NCBI RefSeq assembly: GCF_005877905.1
Contig: NZ_SWDV01000002.1
Location: 186,001 to 250,000 of the forward strand
Direction of reading: 5' to 3'
DNA from: Pseudomonas nicosulfuronedens
GTDB lineage: Bacteria; Pseudomonadota; Gammaproteobacteria; Pseudomonadales; Pseudomonadaceae
DNA length: 64,000 bases
The translations under genes were made by a program, and so were the position numbers. Positions 9,569 to 17,836 of this stretch are shown one piece after another (position 1 is the stretch's first letter; each line of letters begins with the position of its first letter). The notes under the pieces are model-generated. The model did no database searches and had not been told where the DNA came from. It worked only from the letters and a program-made list of their open reading frames with translations.

Positions 9569-10486
9569 TTACAGCCCGACATCCGGCAGCTTCGGCCGGT
9601 TCGCCAGCGCCTTGGCCATGATGGTCTCCACGTGCTTGCGGTCGGCGCCTTGCAGCGCCAGGCGCGGCGGGCGGGTGAGGGCGGTGCCGCGGCCGGCGAT
9701 CTCCTCACACAGCTTGATGCACTGCACCAGGTCCGGACGGGCGTCGAGGTGGAGGATCGGCATCAGCCATTCGTAGATCGGCATGGCCTCTTCATAACGG
9801 CCGGCCTTGCACAGGCGGAAGATGGTTTCGCCTTCCTGCGGGAAGACGTTGGACATGCCGGAAATCCAGCCCTCGGCACCCACTGCGATGCTTTCCAGCA
9901 CGACGTCGTCGAGGCCGGCGAAGAGGATGAAGCGGTTGCCCACTTCATTGCGTACGTCGATGAAGCGGCGGGTGTCGCCGGAGCTGTCCTTGAAGCAGAC
10001 GATGTTCTCGCAGTCGGCCAGGGAGATGAGGATGTCCGGGGTGACGTCGTTCTTGTAGATCGGCGGGTTGTTGTAGACCATCACCGGCAGGTCGGTGCTG
10101 GTGGCCACGCTGCGGAAGTGCGCGGCGGTCTCGTGCGGCTTGGAGGAGTAGACCAGCGCGGGCATCACCATGATGCCGTCGACGCCGACCTTCTGTACCG
10201 CCTTGGCCACTTGCGAGGCGCCATGGCTGGTGAACTCGGCGATGCCGCAGATCACCGGCACGCGGCCACCGGAGGCGTCCTTGGCGACCTCGGTGACGGC
10301 CATCTTCTCCTCGATGGACAGCGAGGTGTTCTCGCCCACGCTGCCGCAGACCACCAGGCCGGACACGCCGTCGCGCACCAGGTTGGAGATCACCTGGTGG
10401 GTGGCCTCCAGGTTAACCGAAAAATCGTCGTTGAACTGGGTGGTGACCGCGGGGAACACGCCGCTCCAATTGACCTTCTTGCTCAT
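9569..10486 (-). CDS. lhpC: Delta1-pyrroline-4-hydroxy-2-carboxylate deaminase (LhpC, DapA superfamily)
   Basis: A 305-aa class-I aldolase-fold (DHDPS/NAL superfamily) protein. In the hydroxyproline pathway this type deaminates and dehydrates delta1-pyrroline-4-hydroxy-2-carboxylate to 2-oxoglutarate semialdehyde. The N terminus has GVFPAVTTQFNDD and the GSVGENTSL phosphate-loop-like motif; the Tyr motif is VYNNPPIYKN and the Schiff-base lysine is in NIVCFKDSSGD. The start MSKKVNWSGV at 10486 is used; another ATG four codons upstream is possible. A perfect GTATAC palindrome lies 20 nt upstream, so lhpC-lhpG probably form a separately controlled unit. The pathway assignment depends on the neighbours, since the superfamily has many substrates. 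Confidence 0.87.
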   Translation of the reverse strand: MSKKVNWSGVFPAVTTQFNDDFSVNLEATHQVISNLVRDGVSGLVVCGSVGENTSLSIEEKMAVTEVAKDASGGRVPVICGIAEFTSHGASQVAKAVQKVGVDGIMVMPALVYSSKPHETAAHFRSVATSTDLPVMVYNNPPIYKNDVTPDILISLADCENIVCFKDSSGDTRRFIDVRNEVGNRFILFAGLDDVVLESIAVGAEGWISGMSNVFPQEGETIFRLCKAGRYEEAMPIYEWLMPILHLDARPDLVQCIKLCEEIAGRGTALTRPPRLALQGADRKHVETIMAKALANRPKLPDVGL

Positions 10487-10506
10487 GTTTCTCTCCAATT
10501 GTCGTA

Positions 10507-10520
10507 TTTCGTATACGAAA
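10507..10520. promoter_or_regulatory. Perfect GTATAC palindrome, putative GntR/FCD operator 1
   Basis: TTTCGTATACGAAA, a perfect 14-bp palindrome just upstream of lhpC. The same core precedes the binding-protein gene (16351-16360) and the GntR gene itself (22184-22193). FCD-type GntR regulators commonly bind short palindromes of this form, so this is the likely operator. Confidence 0.7.
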
Positions 10521-10594
10521 GTTCCGGGAGGCTTCCCTGAAAATTCGTCGTCGGGTGCCGCTACGCGGCGAATCAGGGTTGAATTTGGGAAGCG

Positions 10595-11626
10595 TCAGTA
10601 ACCGTTCGGCCAGGTGTCCGACAGCCGATAGCCTTCGGGCCAGGGGTCGGATGGGTCGAGCAGGTGCTGGTGGGTGCCGGTGATCCAGGCGCGGCCGGAA
10701 ATGCACGGGTGGATCGCCGGTTTGCCGCCGACGCTGGTGAGGCCGTCGATGCGGCAGTGGAACTTGGAATCGATGATCGAATGGCCGACGAAGCGCTCGC
10801 CGTCCTTCAGCTGGCCCTTTGCATGCAGCACTGCCATGCGCGCCGAGCAGCCGGTGCCGCAGGGCGAACGATCGATCTTGCCGGGGCGGATGACCACGGC
10901 GTTGCGGCCGTGCAGCACGCCGTCGATGCGTTCCACCGGAGCGGTCAGCTGGCAGAAGGAGATGTGCGCCCAGTCGTGGTTTTCCGGGTGCTTGAAGCCC
11001 AGTTGCTGGTTCGCCGCCTGGGTGATCTTCAGGCCGGTGGCGACCAGGTCGGCGGCTTCCGAGGCATGCAGGGTGAAACCCAAGGCATGGGCGTCGGCGA
11101 GCACGAAGCTGTCGCCGCCGTAAGCGGTATCCACCTGCAGTGAACCGAGGCCTTCCACTTCGATCCAGGCGTCGAGCTGGTCGGCGAAGGAGGGCAGGTT
11201 GCGTACTTCCACGCGCTGCACCTTGCCGTCCTTGCAGTCGGCCACGGCTTCGATCAGACCGCCCGGTGCTTCCAGGGTCAGGCGCGTCTGCGGTTCCTGC
11301 ATCGGCAGGATGCCGCTGTCGAGCAGCACGGTGCTGACGCACAGCGAGTTGGAGCCGGACATCGGCGGCACGTCGGCCGGTTCCATGATGATCCAGGCCA
11401 TCTGCGCGCGCGGGTCCTTCGGCGGTACCAGCAGGTTCACATGGCGGAACACGCCGCCGCGCGGCTCGTTGAGGACGAAGTTGCGCAGCACGTTGTCGCT
11501 GGCGATGAAGCGCGACTGTGCCCACACGGTGTCGCCGGGCGGCGGGGCGACGCCGCCGACGATGACGTCGCCGACCTCGCCTTCGGCGTGGCAACTGACC
11601 ACGTGGATGATCTTGCTCGAACGCAT
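10595..11626 (-). CDS. Proline racemase family protein, likely trans-3-hydroxy-L-proline dehydratase
   Basis: A 343-aa proline-racemase-fold enzyme. At the first catalytic position it has Ser90 (PPMSGSN) instead of cysteine; at the second it keeps Cys256 (DRSPCGTGC). Classical racemases and 4-hydroxyproline epimerases have Cys/Cys, and typical 3-hydroxyproline dehydratases have Cys/Thr. A Ser/Cys pair fits the cluster's need for a trans-3-hydroxyproline dehydratase feeding the reductase at 6519, and a separate Cys/Cys epimerase is encoded at 20419. Residual epimerase activity is possible. It has an AGGAG site before ATG 11626, lies upstream of lhpC and downstream of the transporter ATPase gene on the same strand. 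Fold is certain; the reaction is inferred. Confidence 0.8.
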   Translation of the reverse strand: MRSSKIIHVVSCHAEGEVGDVIVGGVAPPPGDTVWAQSRFIASDNVLRNFVLNEPRGGVFRHVNLLVPPKDPRAQMAWIIMEPADVPPMSGSNSLCVSTVLLDSGILPMQEPQTRLTLEAPGGLIEAVADCKDGKVQRVEVRNLPSFADQLDAWIEVEGLGSLQVDTAYGGDSFVLADAHALGFTLHASEAADLVATGLKITQAANQQLGFKHPENHDWAHISFCQLTAPVERIDGVLHGRNAVVIRPGKIDRSPCGTGCSARMAVLHAKGQLKDGERFVGHSIIDSKFHCRIDGLTSVGGKPAIHPCISGRAWITGTHQHLLDPSDPWPEGYRLSDTWPNGY

Positions 11627-11663
11627 GTCTGTCTCCTGTGCGAATGGGCCAATGGATGCGCGG

Positions 11664-12386
11664 TCAGTTCACCGAGCGGAGGAACTCCGCCGTCTCCGCC
11701 CGCTGCGGGTTGACGATCACCTGGTCCGGCGTGCCGATCTCGTGCACCAGCCCGTCGCGGAAGAACGCCACGCGGTCGGACACGTCACGGGCGAAGCGGA
11801 TCTCGTGGGTCACCAGGACCATGGTCATGCCCTCTTCGGCGAGCAGGCGCATGGTGTCGAGCACTTCGCCCACCAGCTGCGGGTCGAGCGCCGAGGTGGC
11901 TTCGTCGAACAGCATGTAGTCCGGCGACATGGCGAGCGCACGGGCAATCGCCATGCGCTGCTGCTGCCCGCCGGAGAGCTTCTGCGGGAATACCTTGAGC
12001 TTGTCGCCCAGGCCGACGTGCTTGAGCTGCTTCACTGCCATGGCCTCGGCCTCGTCCCTGGACAGGCCGAGCACCTTGCGCGGGGCGAGCATGACGTTCT
12101 CCAGCACGGTGAGGTGCGGGAAGGCGTTCCACTGCTGGAAGACGATGCCGATCTTCTGCCGCAGCTTGTTCAGGTCGGTGGTCTTGGCGTGGACCTCGAT
12201 GCCGTCGACGCGGATCTTGCCGCGCTGGATCGGTTCCAGGCCGTTGATGCACATCAGCAGGGTGGACTTGCCCGAGCCCGAGCCGCCGATGATCGAGACC
12301 ACCTCGCCCTTCTTCACGGTCAGGCTCACGCCCTTGACCACTTCCAGATCGCCGTAGGCTTTGTGCACGTTGTCGATTTCAATCAT
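11664..12386 (-). CDS. Amino-acid ABC transporter ATP-binding protein (GlnQ/HisP type)
   Basis: A 240-aa polar amino-acid importer ATPase. It has Walker [10 protein letters not shown], a Q loop in [12 protein letters not shown], signature [15 protein letters not shown], Walker [12 protein letters not shown] and switch histidine VLVTHE. The start [12 protein letters not shown] at 12386 is chosen; the start codon overlaps the upstream permease stop by 8 nt. With the two permeases (12379-13706) and the binding protein (15495-16301) it forms a complete uptake system, most likely for hydroxyprolines given the surrounding catabolic genes. Confidence 0.92.
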   Translation of the reverse strand: MIEIDNVHKAYGDLEVVKGVSLTVKKGEVVSIIGGSGSGKSTLLMCINGLEPIQRGKIRVDGIEVHAKTTDLNKLRQKIGIVFQQWNAFPHLTVLENVMLAPRKVLGLSRDEAEAMAVKQLKHVGLGDKLKVFPQKLSGGQQQRMAIARALAMSPDYMLFDEATSALDPQLVGEVLDTMRLLAEEGMTMVLVTHEIRFARDVSDRVAFFRDGLVHEIGTPDQVIVNPQRAETAEFLRSVN

Positions 12387-13029
12387 TTTCCTGCCACCTT
12401 TGTTCCAGCCGGGCACCGAGGCGCGCCACGACCCAACTCATGAGGTAATAGATGACCCCGGCGATGCACAGCACCAGCAGGGGTTCCTGGATGCGCGTGA
12501 CGATGGTCTGCGAGGCGCGGAGCAGTTCGACGATGCCGATCCACATGACCAGCGCGGTGTCCTTCATCACCCCCAGCACCAGGTTCAGCCAGCCGGGGAA
12601 GGCCACCCGCGCCGCCAGCGGCAGCACGATGTAGCGCAGGTCCTGCCAGTAGGTCAGGCCCAGGGAGCGGCTGGCGCGGCGGATGTTCGGGCCGACGGCG
12701 AGGATGCCGCTGCGGATGATCTCGGTGCAGAACGCTGCCGCGTAGACGCCCAGTACCAGGCAGCCGACGGTGAAGGCGCTCCAGTTCAGGCCGACGATGC
12801 TTTTCAGCGAGTTGAACAGCACGAACTGGATCAGCAGCGGCACGCTTCTGAAGATGTCGAGGAACCAGCCGACCGGCATCGTGGCGCGCGGCAAGGTGGC
12901 GCGCAGCCAGCCGAGCACGATGCCGGCAAGGGTGCCGATGAGCATCGCGCCGACGGTCAGCTTGACGGTGACCCAGGCCCCTTGCAGCAGGAACATCAGG
13001 TCGCCTGCGGTGAAGCTCGTGGAAAACAT
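12379..13029 (-). CDS. Amino-acid ABC transporter permease (HisM/GlnP type), subunit 1
   Basis: A 216-aa inner-membrane permease with about five hydrophobic segments. The coupling-loop region reads LGVYAAAFCTEIIRSGILAV, with the EAA-like helix ASRSLGLTYWQDLRYIVLP. An AGGAG site precedes ATG 13029. It follows the other permease by 11 nt and overlaps the ATPase gene by 8 nt, so one transcript is expected. Substrate is inferred from the lhp context. Confidence 0.9.
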   Translation of the reverse strand: MFSTSFTAGDLMFLLQGAWVTVKLTVGAMLIGTLAGIVLGWLRATLPRATMPVGWFLDIFRSVPLLIQFVLFNSLKSIVGLNWSAFTVGCLVLGVYAAAFCTEIIRSGILAVGPNIRRASRSLGLTYWQDLRYIVLPLAARVAFPGWLNLVLGVMKDTALVMWIGIVELLRASQTIVTRIQEPLLVLCIAGVIYYLMSWVVARLGARLEQRWQEND

Positions 13030-13040
13030 GCGTGCTTCTC

Positions 13041-13706
13041 CTAGTAGCGGAACAGTCGCCAGCTCAGCAGGCGGGCGACCACCACGATGACCTTGGCGAT
13101 GAGGTAATAGAGCACCGCCGCCAGGGCGAAGTACTCGAAGGTGCGGAAGGTGCGCACGTTGAAGTCCTGGGTCACGCCGGTGAGGTCGTTGTTCAGGCCC
13201 ACCACCACGCCCAGCGAGGTCATCAGCACCGCCCAGACCATCTGGTTCGTCAGGGGGTAATAGACGATGCGCAGCAGCTGCGGAACGATGATCATCCGGT
13301 ACGCCTGAAAGGCGCTCATGCCCAGTGACCGCGCGGCGCGCATCTGGGTGTCCGGCACGGCCTTGAGGCCGCCACGGAAGTTCTCCGCCAGGTAGCCGGC
13401 GTTGTTGAAGGTGATCCCCGCCAGCAGGGCCACCCAGGAGCTGACGTGCAGACCGAAGGAACCCAGGCCGAAGTACAGGATGTAGATCTGGAACAGCGAC
13501 GGGGTGTTGCGCGCAATCGACACCCAGGTGTCGGCGAAGCCCTTGAGCAGCGGGTTCTTCATCTGCCGCATGACGGTCAACAGCAGCGCGATGAGCACGC
13601 CGAGGATCATCGACAGCGCGGCCGTCTCCAGGGTCACCCAGGCGCCGCCGAGCATGTCCGGCAGGGCCTTGAACGCCGAGCGCCAGTGGAAGCTGTAGTT
13701 GAACAT
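13041..13706 (-). CDS. Amino-acid ABC transporter permease (HisQ/GltJ type), subunit 2
   Basis: A 221-aa permease with several transmembrane helices. The cytoplasmic loop LAENFRGGLKAVPDTQMRAA is followed by the EAA-type motif RSLGMSAFQAYRMIIVP. Its ATG shares one base with the stop of the aconitase-X gene (TGATG), implying translational coupling. It pairs with the permease at 12379 to form the heterodimeric channel of the lhp importer. Confidence 0.9.
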   Translation of the reverse strand: MFNYSFHWRSAFKALPDMLGGAWVTLETAALSMILGVLIALLLTVMRQMKNPLLKGFADTWVSIARNTPSLFQIYILYFGLGSFGLHVSSWVALLAGITFNNAGYLAENFRGGLKAVPDTQMRAARSLGMSAFQAYRMIIVPQLLRIVYYPLTNQMVWAVLMTSLGVVVGLNNDLTGVTQDFNVRTFRTFEYFALAAVLYYLIAKVIVVVARLLSWRLFRY

Positions 13707-15481
13707 CAGCGTACCCCCTCGCTCAGCCAGCGCGGTACGCCACCGTCACCCCGTCCGCTGCAGGCTGCTTCGACGCAGGCGGCGAGGCTGCCGAAATGCA
13801 CCTGGCGCCCGGCCAGGCCCGGACCGTAGTGGGCGTACTTCGCCGAGTTGGTCATCAGCGTGGTGCACTGCGGCGGGATCACCGGCTCGCCGATCATGCA
13901 CCAGCAGGTGTCGTTGAGCAGTTGCGCGCCGAAGTCTTCCAGCACCTTCACGTCGCCGGCGGCGCGGGCCTTTTCCTGCACGGCGCGGCCGAGGGTGATG
14001 ACCAGCGCGACGTCCGGATGCTTGCGGCGCCCGGCCAGCAGTTTCGCCAGGTCGGCGCATTCGCTGGCGGAGAAATGCGGGTTGCCCAGGGATACCAGTT
14101 GCACGCCGGGTTCGCTGGCGTGGTCCAGCTCGCGCCAGGAGGCGATGAGGTCCGCCGGGGTGACGCGCAGGTGTTGCTGCGGTGCCATGCCGCCCAGGGC
14201 GGTGCTGGTGTCCGGCGCTTCCGGCGTGACCCCGGCAATGTGGAACATCGGCGCGGCGGAGGTGGTGGCGAAGGCCGCGCCGAAGGCTTTCAGCGCATCG
14301 CTGTCCGGCGCCAGCGGCTGCAGGCCGTCGACCACCGGGATGCGCGAGCCGCACAGCTCGCCGATGTGGTAGCCGAGCAGCGGGAAGATCGACTCGTCGT
14401 GCTCGGCCGGCAGCTCGACATCGATCCGCAGCGTCGCCAGCCGGCCTTCGTCGCGGTGGCTGCCGACGTTCGGTGCGCGCCCGGTGAGGGCGATGCAGAT
14501 GTCCAGATAATCCGGGTATTTCAGGGTGCGCGCGCCGAGTACGCTGTTGGCGTACACCACGGCGTTGGACTCGGCCCAGACCACCTGTTCGCCGAGGCTC
14601 GGCTTGCTGTCCAGAAGGTAGGGCGCGCAGGTGTAGCTCATCTGCGCACCCATCTCCATGTAGGCATCGCCCAGGGCGGCAGCGGGTTCGCCGAAAGCCT
14701 TGTCGACGCCCAGCTCACGCCAGCGGCGATGGTCCACGGAGATGGAGTTGAGGGTGGTCGGCACCTTCACCTTGCCGCCCCAGTCCGCCAGCTGGCGGGC
14801 GAAGCGCAGGCTCGCGGGGCCGGTATAGATGCAGCCGTCGATGTGCGCCTGGGCGACATCGAGCAAATCCTTCGCGCCTTGCAGCGCGGCCATGCGCAGG
14901 ACGATCTGCATGGCGGCCTGTGCAGCCTTGCCGTGCTTGCCGTCGAGCAGCTCATGATCGCCCGCATTCAGCGCCAGGCCTTCCGGCAGTGGGCCGGCGT
15001 CGCTGGCCATCACGCCCTGCCAGCCATCGGCAGGGCGCTGGGCCGTAAGTGTCACGGTATCGCCTTCGATGCGGGCCCAGCCGCCCGCAGACAACTGCTC
15101 GAAGCCCTCGCGTCCTACGCACAGCACCGGGATGGAGCGGCCGAACAGCGCCTGCGCCACCAGCACACCGAGGGTGAGGATTTCATCCGGCTCGGCCAGC
15201 AGCAGCGCTGCCGGCGCGTGGCCGTTGAGCAGTATCTCCAGCATCACGCTACTGCCGGTGCAGGAGCCGCGTCCGCTGGGAATCGCCAGCACCCGTCCGG
15301 GCAGGAAGCTGCCGGAGAGCGGATGGTGGCGGTCGATGACCTCGCCGCTGAAGGGCTCGACGCCACCCCAGAAGCTCAGCCCGGTGTCGGCGGGCAGTAG
15401 CGCCCCTTCGGCGCTACCCCCCATCAGGACCCGCCCTGTCAGGCGTGAGTCCTGCACCCTTGAAGCCTGCATCGAAGACAT
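13706..15481 (-). CDS. Aconitase X (AcnX) family, probable cis-3-hydroxy-L-proline dehydratase
   Basis: A 591-aa single-chain aconitase-X protein. The small swivelling domain (former DUF126, about residues 15-145, with GRGSCTGSSVMLEILLNG) precedes the large DUF521 domain. Bacterial single-chain AcnX enzymes are known to dehydrate cis-3-hydroxy-L-proline to delta1-pyrroline-2-carboxylate using an Fe-S cluster. Candidate cluster cysteines include the GSC of the small domain, TCAPYLLDSKP and the C-terminal CWCMIGEPVIPPQC region. It lies between the binding-protein and permease genes of the importer, 13 nt after the former and overlapping the latter. Product delta1-pyrroline-2-carboxylate would be reduced by the protein at 6519. 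The N terminus could instead begin at the ATG at 15472. Confidence 0.85.
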   Translation of the reverse strand: MSSMQASRVQDSRLTGRVLMGGSAEGALLPADTGLSFWGGVEPFSGEVIDRHHPLSGSFLPGRVLAIPSGRGSCTGSSVMLEILLNGHAPAALLLAEPDEILTLGVLVAQALFGRSIPVLCVGREGFEQLSAGGWARIEGDTVTLTAQRPADGWQGVMASDAGPLPEGLALNAGDHELLDGKHGKAAQAAMQIVLRMAALQGAKDLLDVAQAHIDGCIYTGPASLRFARQLADWGGKVKVPTTLNSISVDHRRWRELGVDKAFGEPAAALGDAYMEMGAQMSYTCAPYLLDSKPSLGEQVVWAESNAVVYANSVLGARTLKYPDYLDICIALTGRAPNVGSHRDEGRLATLRIDVELPAEHDESIFPLLGYHIGELCGSRIPVVDGLQPLAPDSDALKAFGAAFATTSAAPMFHIAGVTPEAPDTSTALGGMAPQQHLRVTPADLIASWRELDHASEPGVQLVSLGNPHFSASECADLAKLLAGRRKHPDVALVITLGRAVQEKARAAGDVKVLEDFGAQLLNDTCWCMIGEPVIPPQCTTLMTNSAKYAHYGPGLAGRQVHFGSLAACVEAACSGRGDGGVPRWLSEGVR

Positions 15482-15494
15482 GTCGCACCCGCTG

Positions 15495-16301
15495 TCAGTA
15501 GTACACGTGGGGAACGGTGAGATCGACCGGGGTGCCGCCCACCCACTTCTCGTACAGCTCGGCGTAGCGGCCGGTGCGGACCTGCTGGTTGACGAAGAGG
15601 TTGAGGTAATGGATCAGGCCGTACTCGTTGCGCGCGGCGGCCAGCGACACGTAGTCGATCACGTAGGGCGCGTTACCCACGACCTTCAGGCCCTTGTACT
15701 TGCCGGACTTGAGGGTGGAAGCGGCGACGGTGTTGGTGACCACGGTGGCGTCGATGTGGCCCTGGGCGACGGCGAGGATGGTGTCGTTCTGGCTCTGGTA
15801 GGCGCGGAAGCTGCCCTTGCCGCCCCATTTCTTCACGTCCTTCTCCAGCGCGATGGCTTCATAGGTACCGCTGGTGTTGCCCACCGGACGGTCCTTGATG
15901 TCCTCGTACTTGGTGATGCCAGTGTCCTCGCGGGTCAGCACCACCATCTGGAAGGCGAAGTAGGGGATGGTCATGGCCACCGTCTTGGCACGCTCCAGGG
16001 TGTCGGAGGTGGAGGCGACGATTACGTCGGCGCGGCCGGAGACCAGCGCGGGAATACGATCCGGGAAGGGCGTCTCGACGACTTCGGCGGTAACACCCAG
16101 CACTTTCGCCAGGTCGTTGCAGTAATCCACGTCGAAACCGACCGGGTTGTTCTGCGCATCGCGCGAGCCCATGGGCGGGAAGTCCAGGGTCACGGCGCAG
16201 CGCAGCTTGCCGGATTCGATGATGTCGTCGAGCTTGTCGGCCTGGGCCTGGCCGACGAGGAACACAGCGGTGAGGGCTAGCGCAATTCGGGAGAATTTCA
16301 T
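15495..16301 (-). CDS. Periplasmic amino-acid-binding protein of the lhp ABC importer
   Basis: A 268-aa family-3 solute-binding protein. It has a signal peptide (MKFSRIALALTAVFLVGQAQA, cleaved near residue 21) and the SBP_bac_3 core with LRCAVTLDFPPMGSRDAQN, GFDVDYCNDLAKVLG and ADVIVASTSDTLERAK. It is the first gene of the run binding protein, AcnX, permeases, ATPase, which suggests that this transcript starts at a promoter just upstream that carries a GTATAC palindrome. The ligand is presumably one or more hydroxyprolines; binding residues were not matched to a structure. Confidence 0.9.
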   Translation of the reverse strand: MKFSRIALALTAVFLVGQAQADKLDDIIESGKLRCAVTLDFPPMGSRDAQNNPVGFDVDYCNDLAKVLGVTAEVVETPFPDRIPALVSGRADVIVASTSDTLERAKTVAMTIPYFAFQMVVLTREDTGITKYEDIKDRPVGNTSGTYEAIALEKDVKKWGGKGSFRAYQSQNDTILAVAQGHIDATVVTNTVAASTLKSGKYKGLKVVGNAPYVIDYVSLAAARNEYGLIHYLNLFVNQQVRTGRYAELYEKWVGGTPVDLTVPHVYY

Positions 16302-16350
16302 GGGGGCCTCTCTGAGTCAGTGTTGTGCAGCGATTTTTGTATTATGGATT

Positions 16351-16360
16351 TCGTATACGA
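16351..16360. promoter_or_regulatory. GTATAC palindrome, putative GntR/FCD operator 2, next to a -10 box
   Basis: Perfect palindrome TCGTATACGA in the flank ATTTCGTATACGATAT, 50 nt upstream of the binding-protein ATG. On the - strand a CATAAT -10-like hexamer lies right after it (around 16347-16342), so a bound protein would cover the promoter spacer, as a repressor would. Confidence 0.68.
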
Positions 16361-16555
16361 TATTTTCATGAGCAAGGCATGTGCCAGAAATGGCCCGGAC
16401 ATGACCAATCGGTCGCGAGCCCCGCTGTTGTGGGGATGGGGACTACAGGGCGTTCCGAACTGCCTGTAGCCATGTTCCGAACGCTGTTACCAAATGAAGC
16501 AGGAACGCGTTTCGCTGCCCCGAATGGGAGCACTTGGCGGGGATGGTGGAGACCC

Positions 16556-16588
16556 GTAGGGCGCAAAAAGCGGCACGCTTTATCCGTC
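16556..16588 (+). repeat. GTAGGGCGCA...GCTTTATCCG intergenic repeat
   Basis: A 33-nt imperfect palindrome with the blocks GTAGGGCGCA, AAAGCGGCACGCTTT and ATCCG. The same element occurs in the opposite orientation at 17733-17765, on the other side of the regulator gene. It looks like a small extragenic palindromic repeat. Confidence 0.6.
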
Positions 16589-16668
16589 GGTTACGTATTC
16601 GTGCCTCGGCTAATGGCGGAAAACGCCGTGTGTGGCTGATTTCCCCTGAAAGCCTGTGCCTGGGATTT

Positions 16669-16717
16669 CCCTCTCCCCCGCCCTGGCTGCGCGCCCCGCT
16701 CCGAAGGGAGAGGGAGC
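16669..16717 (-). repeat. CT-rich intergenic repeat, copy B1
   Basis: Its complement matches copy A2 at 9452-9500, including the GCGGGGCGCGCAGC block. It is the left member of an inverted pair. Confidence 0.65.
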
Positions 16718-16761
16718 TGTCCGTGCCGACTGACACCGAGGCATCAACCTGCTCCGATCTA

Positions 16762-16800
16762 GTCCCCTCTCCCTTCAGGGAGAGGGTTAGGGAGAGGGGA
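16762..16800 (+). repeat. CT-rich intergenic repeat, copy B2
   Basis: Has the blocks CCCCTCTCCCTTCAGGG and GAGGGTTAGGGAGAGGGG. It matches the complement of copy A1 at 9331-9370 and forms an inverted pair with copy B1. Confidence 0.65.
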
Positions 16801-16857
16801 TCTGGCAGGAGAGGCGGATGTGCCCGGCTCATGCCAGCGTTCGCGTGCAGGGGCTTG

Positions 16858-17637
16858 TCAGTTGGGCGCGGATTGCGACTCGCGGTACTGCGTCGGTGAC
16901 AGCCCGGTGAGCGCGCGGAACTGCCGGCTGAAGGCGCTGTGGTCGGTGTAGCCGCAGCGCAGGGCGATCTCGGTGATCGGCAGGTCTTCACCGAGCAGGC
17001 GGGTGGCCGCGCCCAGGCGCGCCTTGTGGATCATCTGCCGTGGGGTGAGCTGGAAGATGCGCTTGCAGTGGCGTTCCAGCTGGGCGACGGACAACCCGGC
17101 CAGCTCGGTCAGTTCGGCGAGATTGATCGGCTTGTCGAAGTGCTCGCGGATGTAGGCATCCACCGTCGCCAGGCGCTGGTACGCCGGATGCGTGGACTGT
17201 GCCGCCTGCAGGTCGCTGGAAATGCCCGCCATGCCGATGACGTTACCTTCCGCATCACGCAATGCCAGCTTGTGGGTCAGGCACCAGCCCGGCTGGCGGC
17301 CTGGGTAGAGGTGCAGCTCCAATTGGTCGCTGAGCTGCCCGCCGGTCTCCAGCACGCGGCGGTCCTGCTCGGTGTAGATCGGCCCGAAGCGCGAGGGGAA
17401 GACCTCCTCGGCCGTGCGTCCGAGCAACTCGCAGGCATCCTTCACGCCGCAGCGCCGCGCCAGGGTCTGGTTGACCAATACGTAGCGCGCCGCGGTGTCC
17501 TTGATGAAGAACACCACGCCGGGCATGGCATCGAGCAGCGGGGAAATCTGCGCGAGGGTCTGCAGCAGGCTGTCCAGGTCGCGGGCGCCCTGGGGGATCA
17601 GGTCGTGCATCGGCAAGCGGGTCGGCTGTCGGAACAT
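16858..17637 (-). CDS. lhpR: PAS-domain AraC family regulator of the hydroxyproline cluster (LhpR-like)
   Basis: About 259 aa. A PAS fold (roughly residues 30-135; MPGVVFFIKDTAARYVLVNQ) is followed by an AraC helix-turn-helix pair (about 160-257; INLAELTELAGLSVAQLERH and ALRCGYTDHSAFSRQFRALTGLSP). This architecture and position match the LhpR activator of pseudomonad hydroxyproline genes. The PAS domain probably senses a pathway ligand. It lies downstream of lhpE on the same strand, separated by repeats that include a strong hairpin. Start is uncertain: ATG 17637 and ATG 17610 both lack a clear ribosome site. Confidence 0.82.
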   Translation of the reverse strand: MFRQPTRLPMHDLIPQGARDLDSLLQTLAQISPLLDAMPGVVFFIKDTAARYVLVNQTLARRCGVKDACELLGRTAEEVFPSRFGPIYTEQDRRVLETGGQLSDQLELHLYPGRQPGWCLTHKLALRDAEGNVIGMAGISSDLQAAQSTHPAYQRLATVDAYIREHFDKPINLAELTELAGLSVAQLERHCKRIFQLTPRQMIHKARLGAATRLLGEDLPITEIALRCGYTDHSAFSRQFRALTGLSPTQYRESQSAPN

Positions 17638-17732
17638 GGCGGAAGGTAGCGTGCAAAGTGGCGAGGTGGCGGGGCGCTGTCAACTCGTAGGGCGCGCAAC
17701 GCCTCTGGCGAATCAGTCAGCGGGGCAATGGT

Positions 17733-17765
17733 GGCGGATAAAGCGTGCCGCTTTATGCGCCCTAC
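17733..17765 (-). repeat. Inverted copy of the GTAGGGCGCA repeat
   Basis: Reads as the complement of the element at 16556-16588 (GCGGATAAAGCGTGCCGCTTTATGCGCCCTAC order). It lies in the 199-nt gap between lhpE and the PAS-AraC gene. Together the two copies bracket the regulator gene. Confidence 0.6.
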
Positions 17766-17790
17766 GGTGCGATGTGTGAGGCAGACGCAG

Positions 17791-17819
17791 GGCGGATAAC
17801 GCCGTAAGCGTTATCCGCC
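17791..17819. repeat. Perfect 12-bp-arm hairpin downstream of lhpE
   Basis: GGCGGATAACGC and its exact complement flank a CGTAA loop, 18 nt past the lhpE stop. It resembles the half-sites of the nearby GTAGGGCGCA repeats. It could stabilise or end the lhpA-B-F-E transcript, though no T tract follows. Confidence 0.6.
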
Positions 17820-17836
17820 ATCCGTGGCCTGTGTTT

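Larger units (their letters stand above)
16302..16857. other. 556-nt intergenic region with promoter and repeats, no gene seen
   Basis: Between the binding-protein gene and the PAS-AraC regulator gene. It holds the lhp importer promoter/operator (16342-16360), a GTAGGGCGCA-type repeat (16556-16588) and an inverted pair of CT-rich repeats (16669-16717 and 16762-16800). Short open frames here lack ribosome sites and follow the repeats. No coding gene is supported. Confidence 0.65.

Noticed and set aside
16534-16899. 121-codon + strand open frame upstream of lhpR
   Set aside because: Composed mostly of intergenic repeats and overlapping the regulator's 3' end; not a gene.
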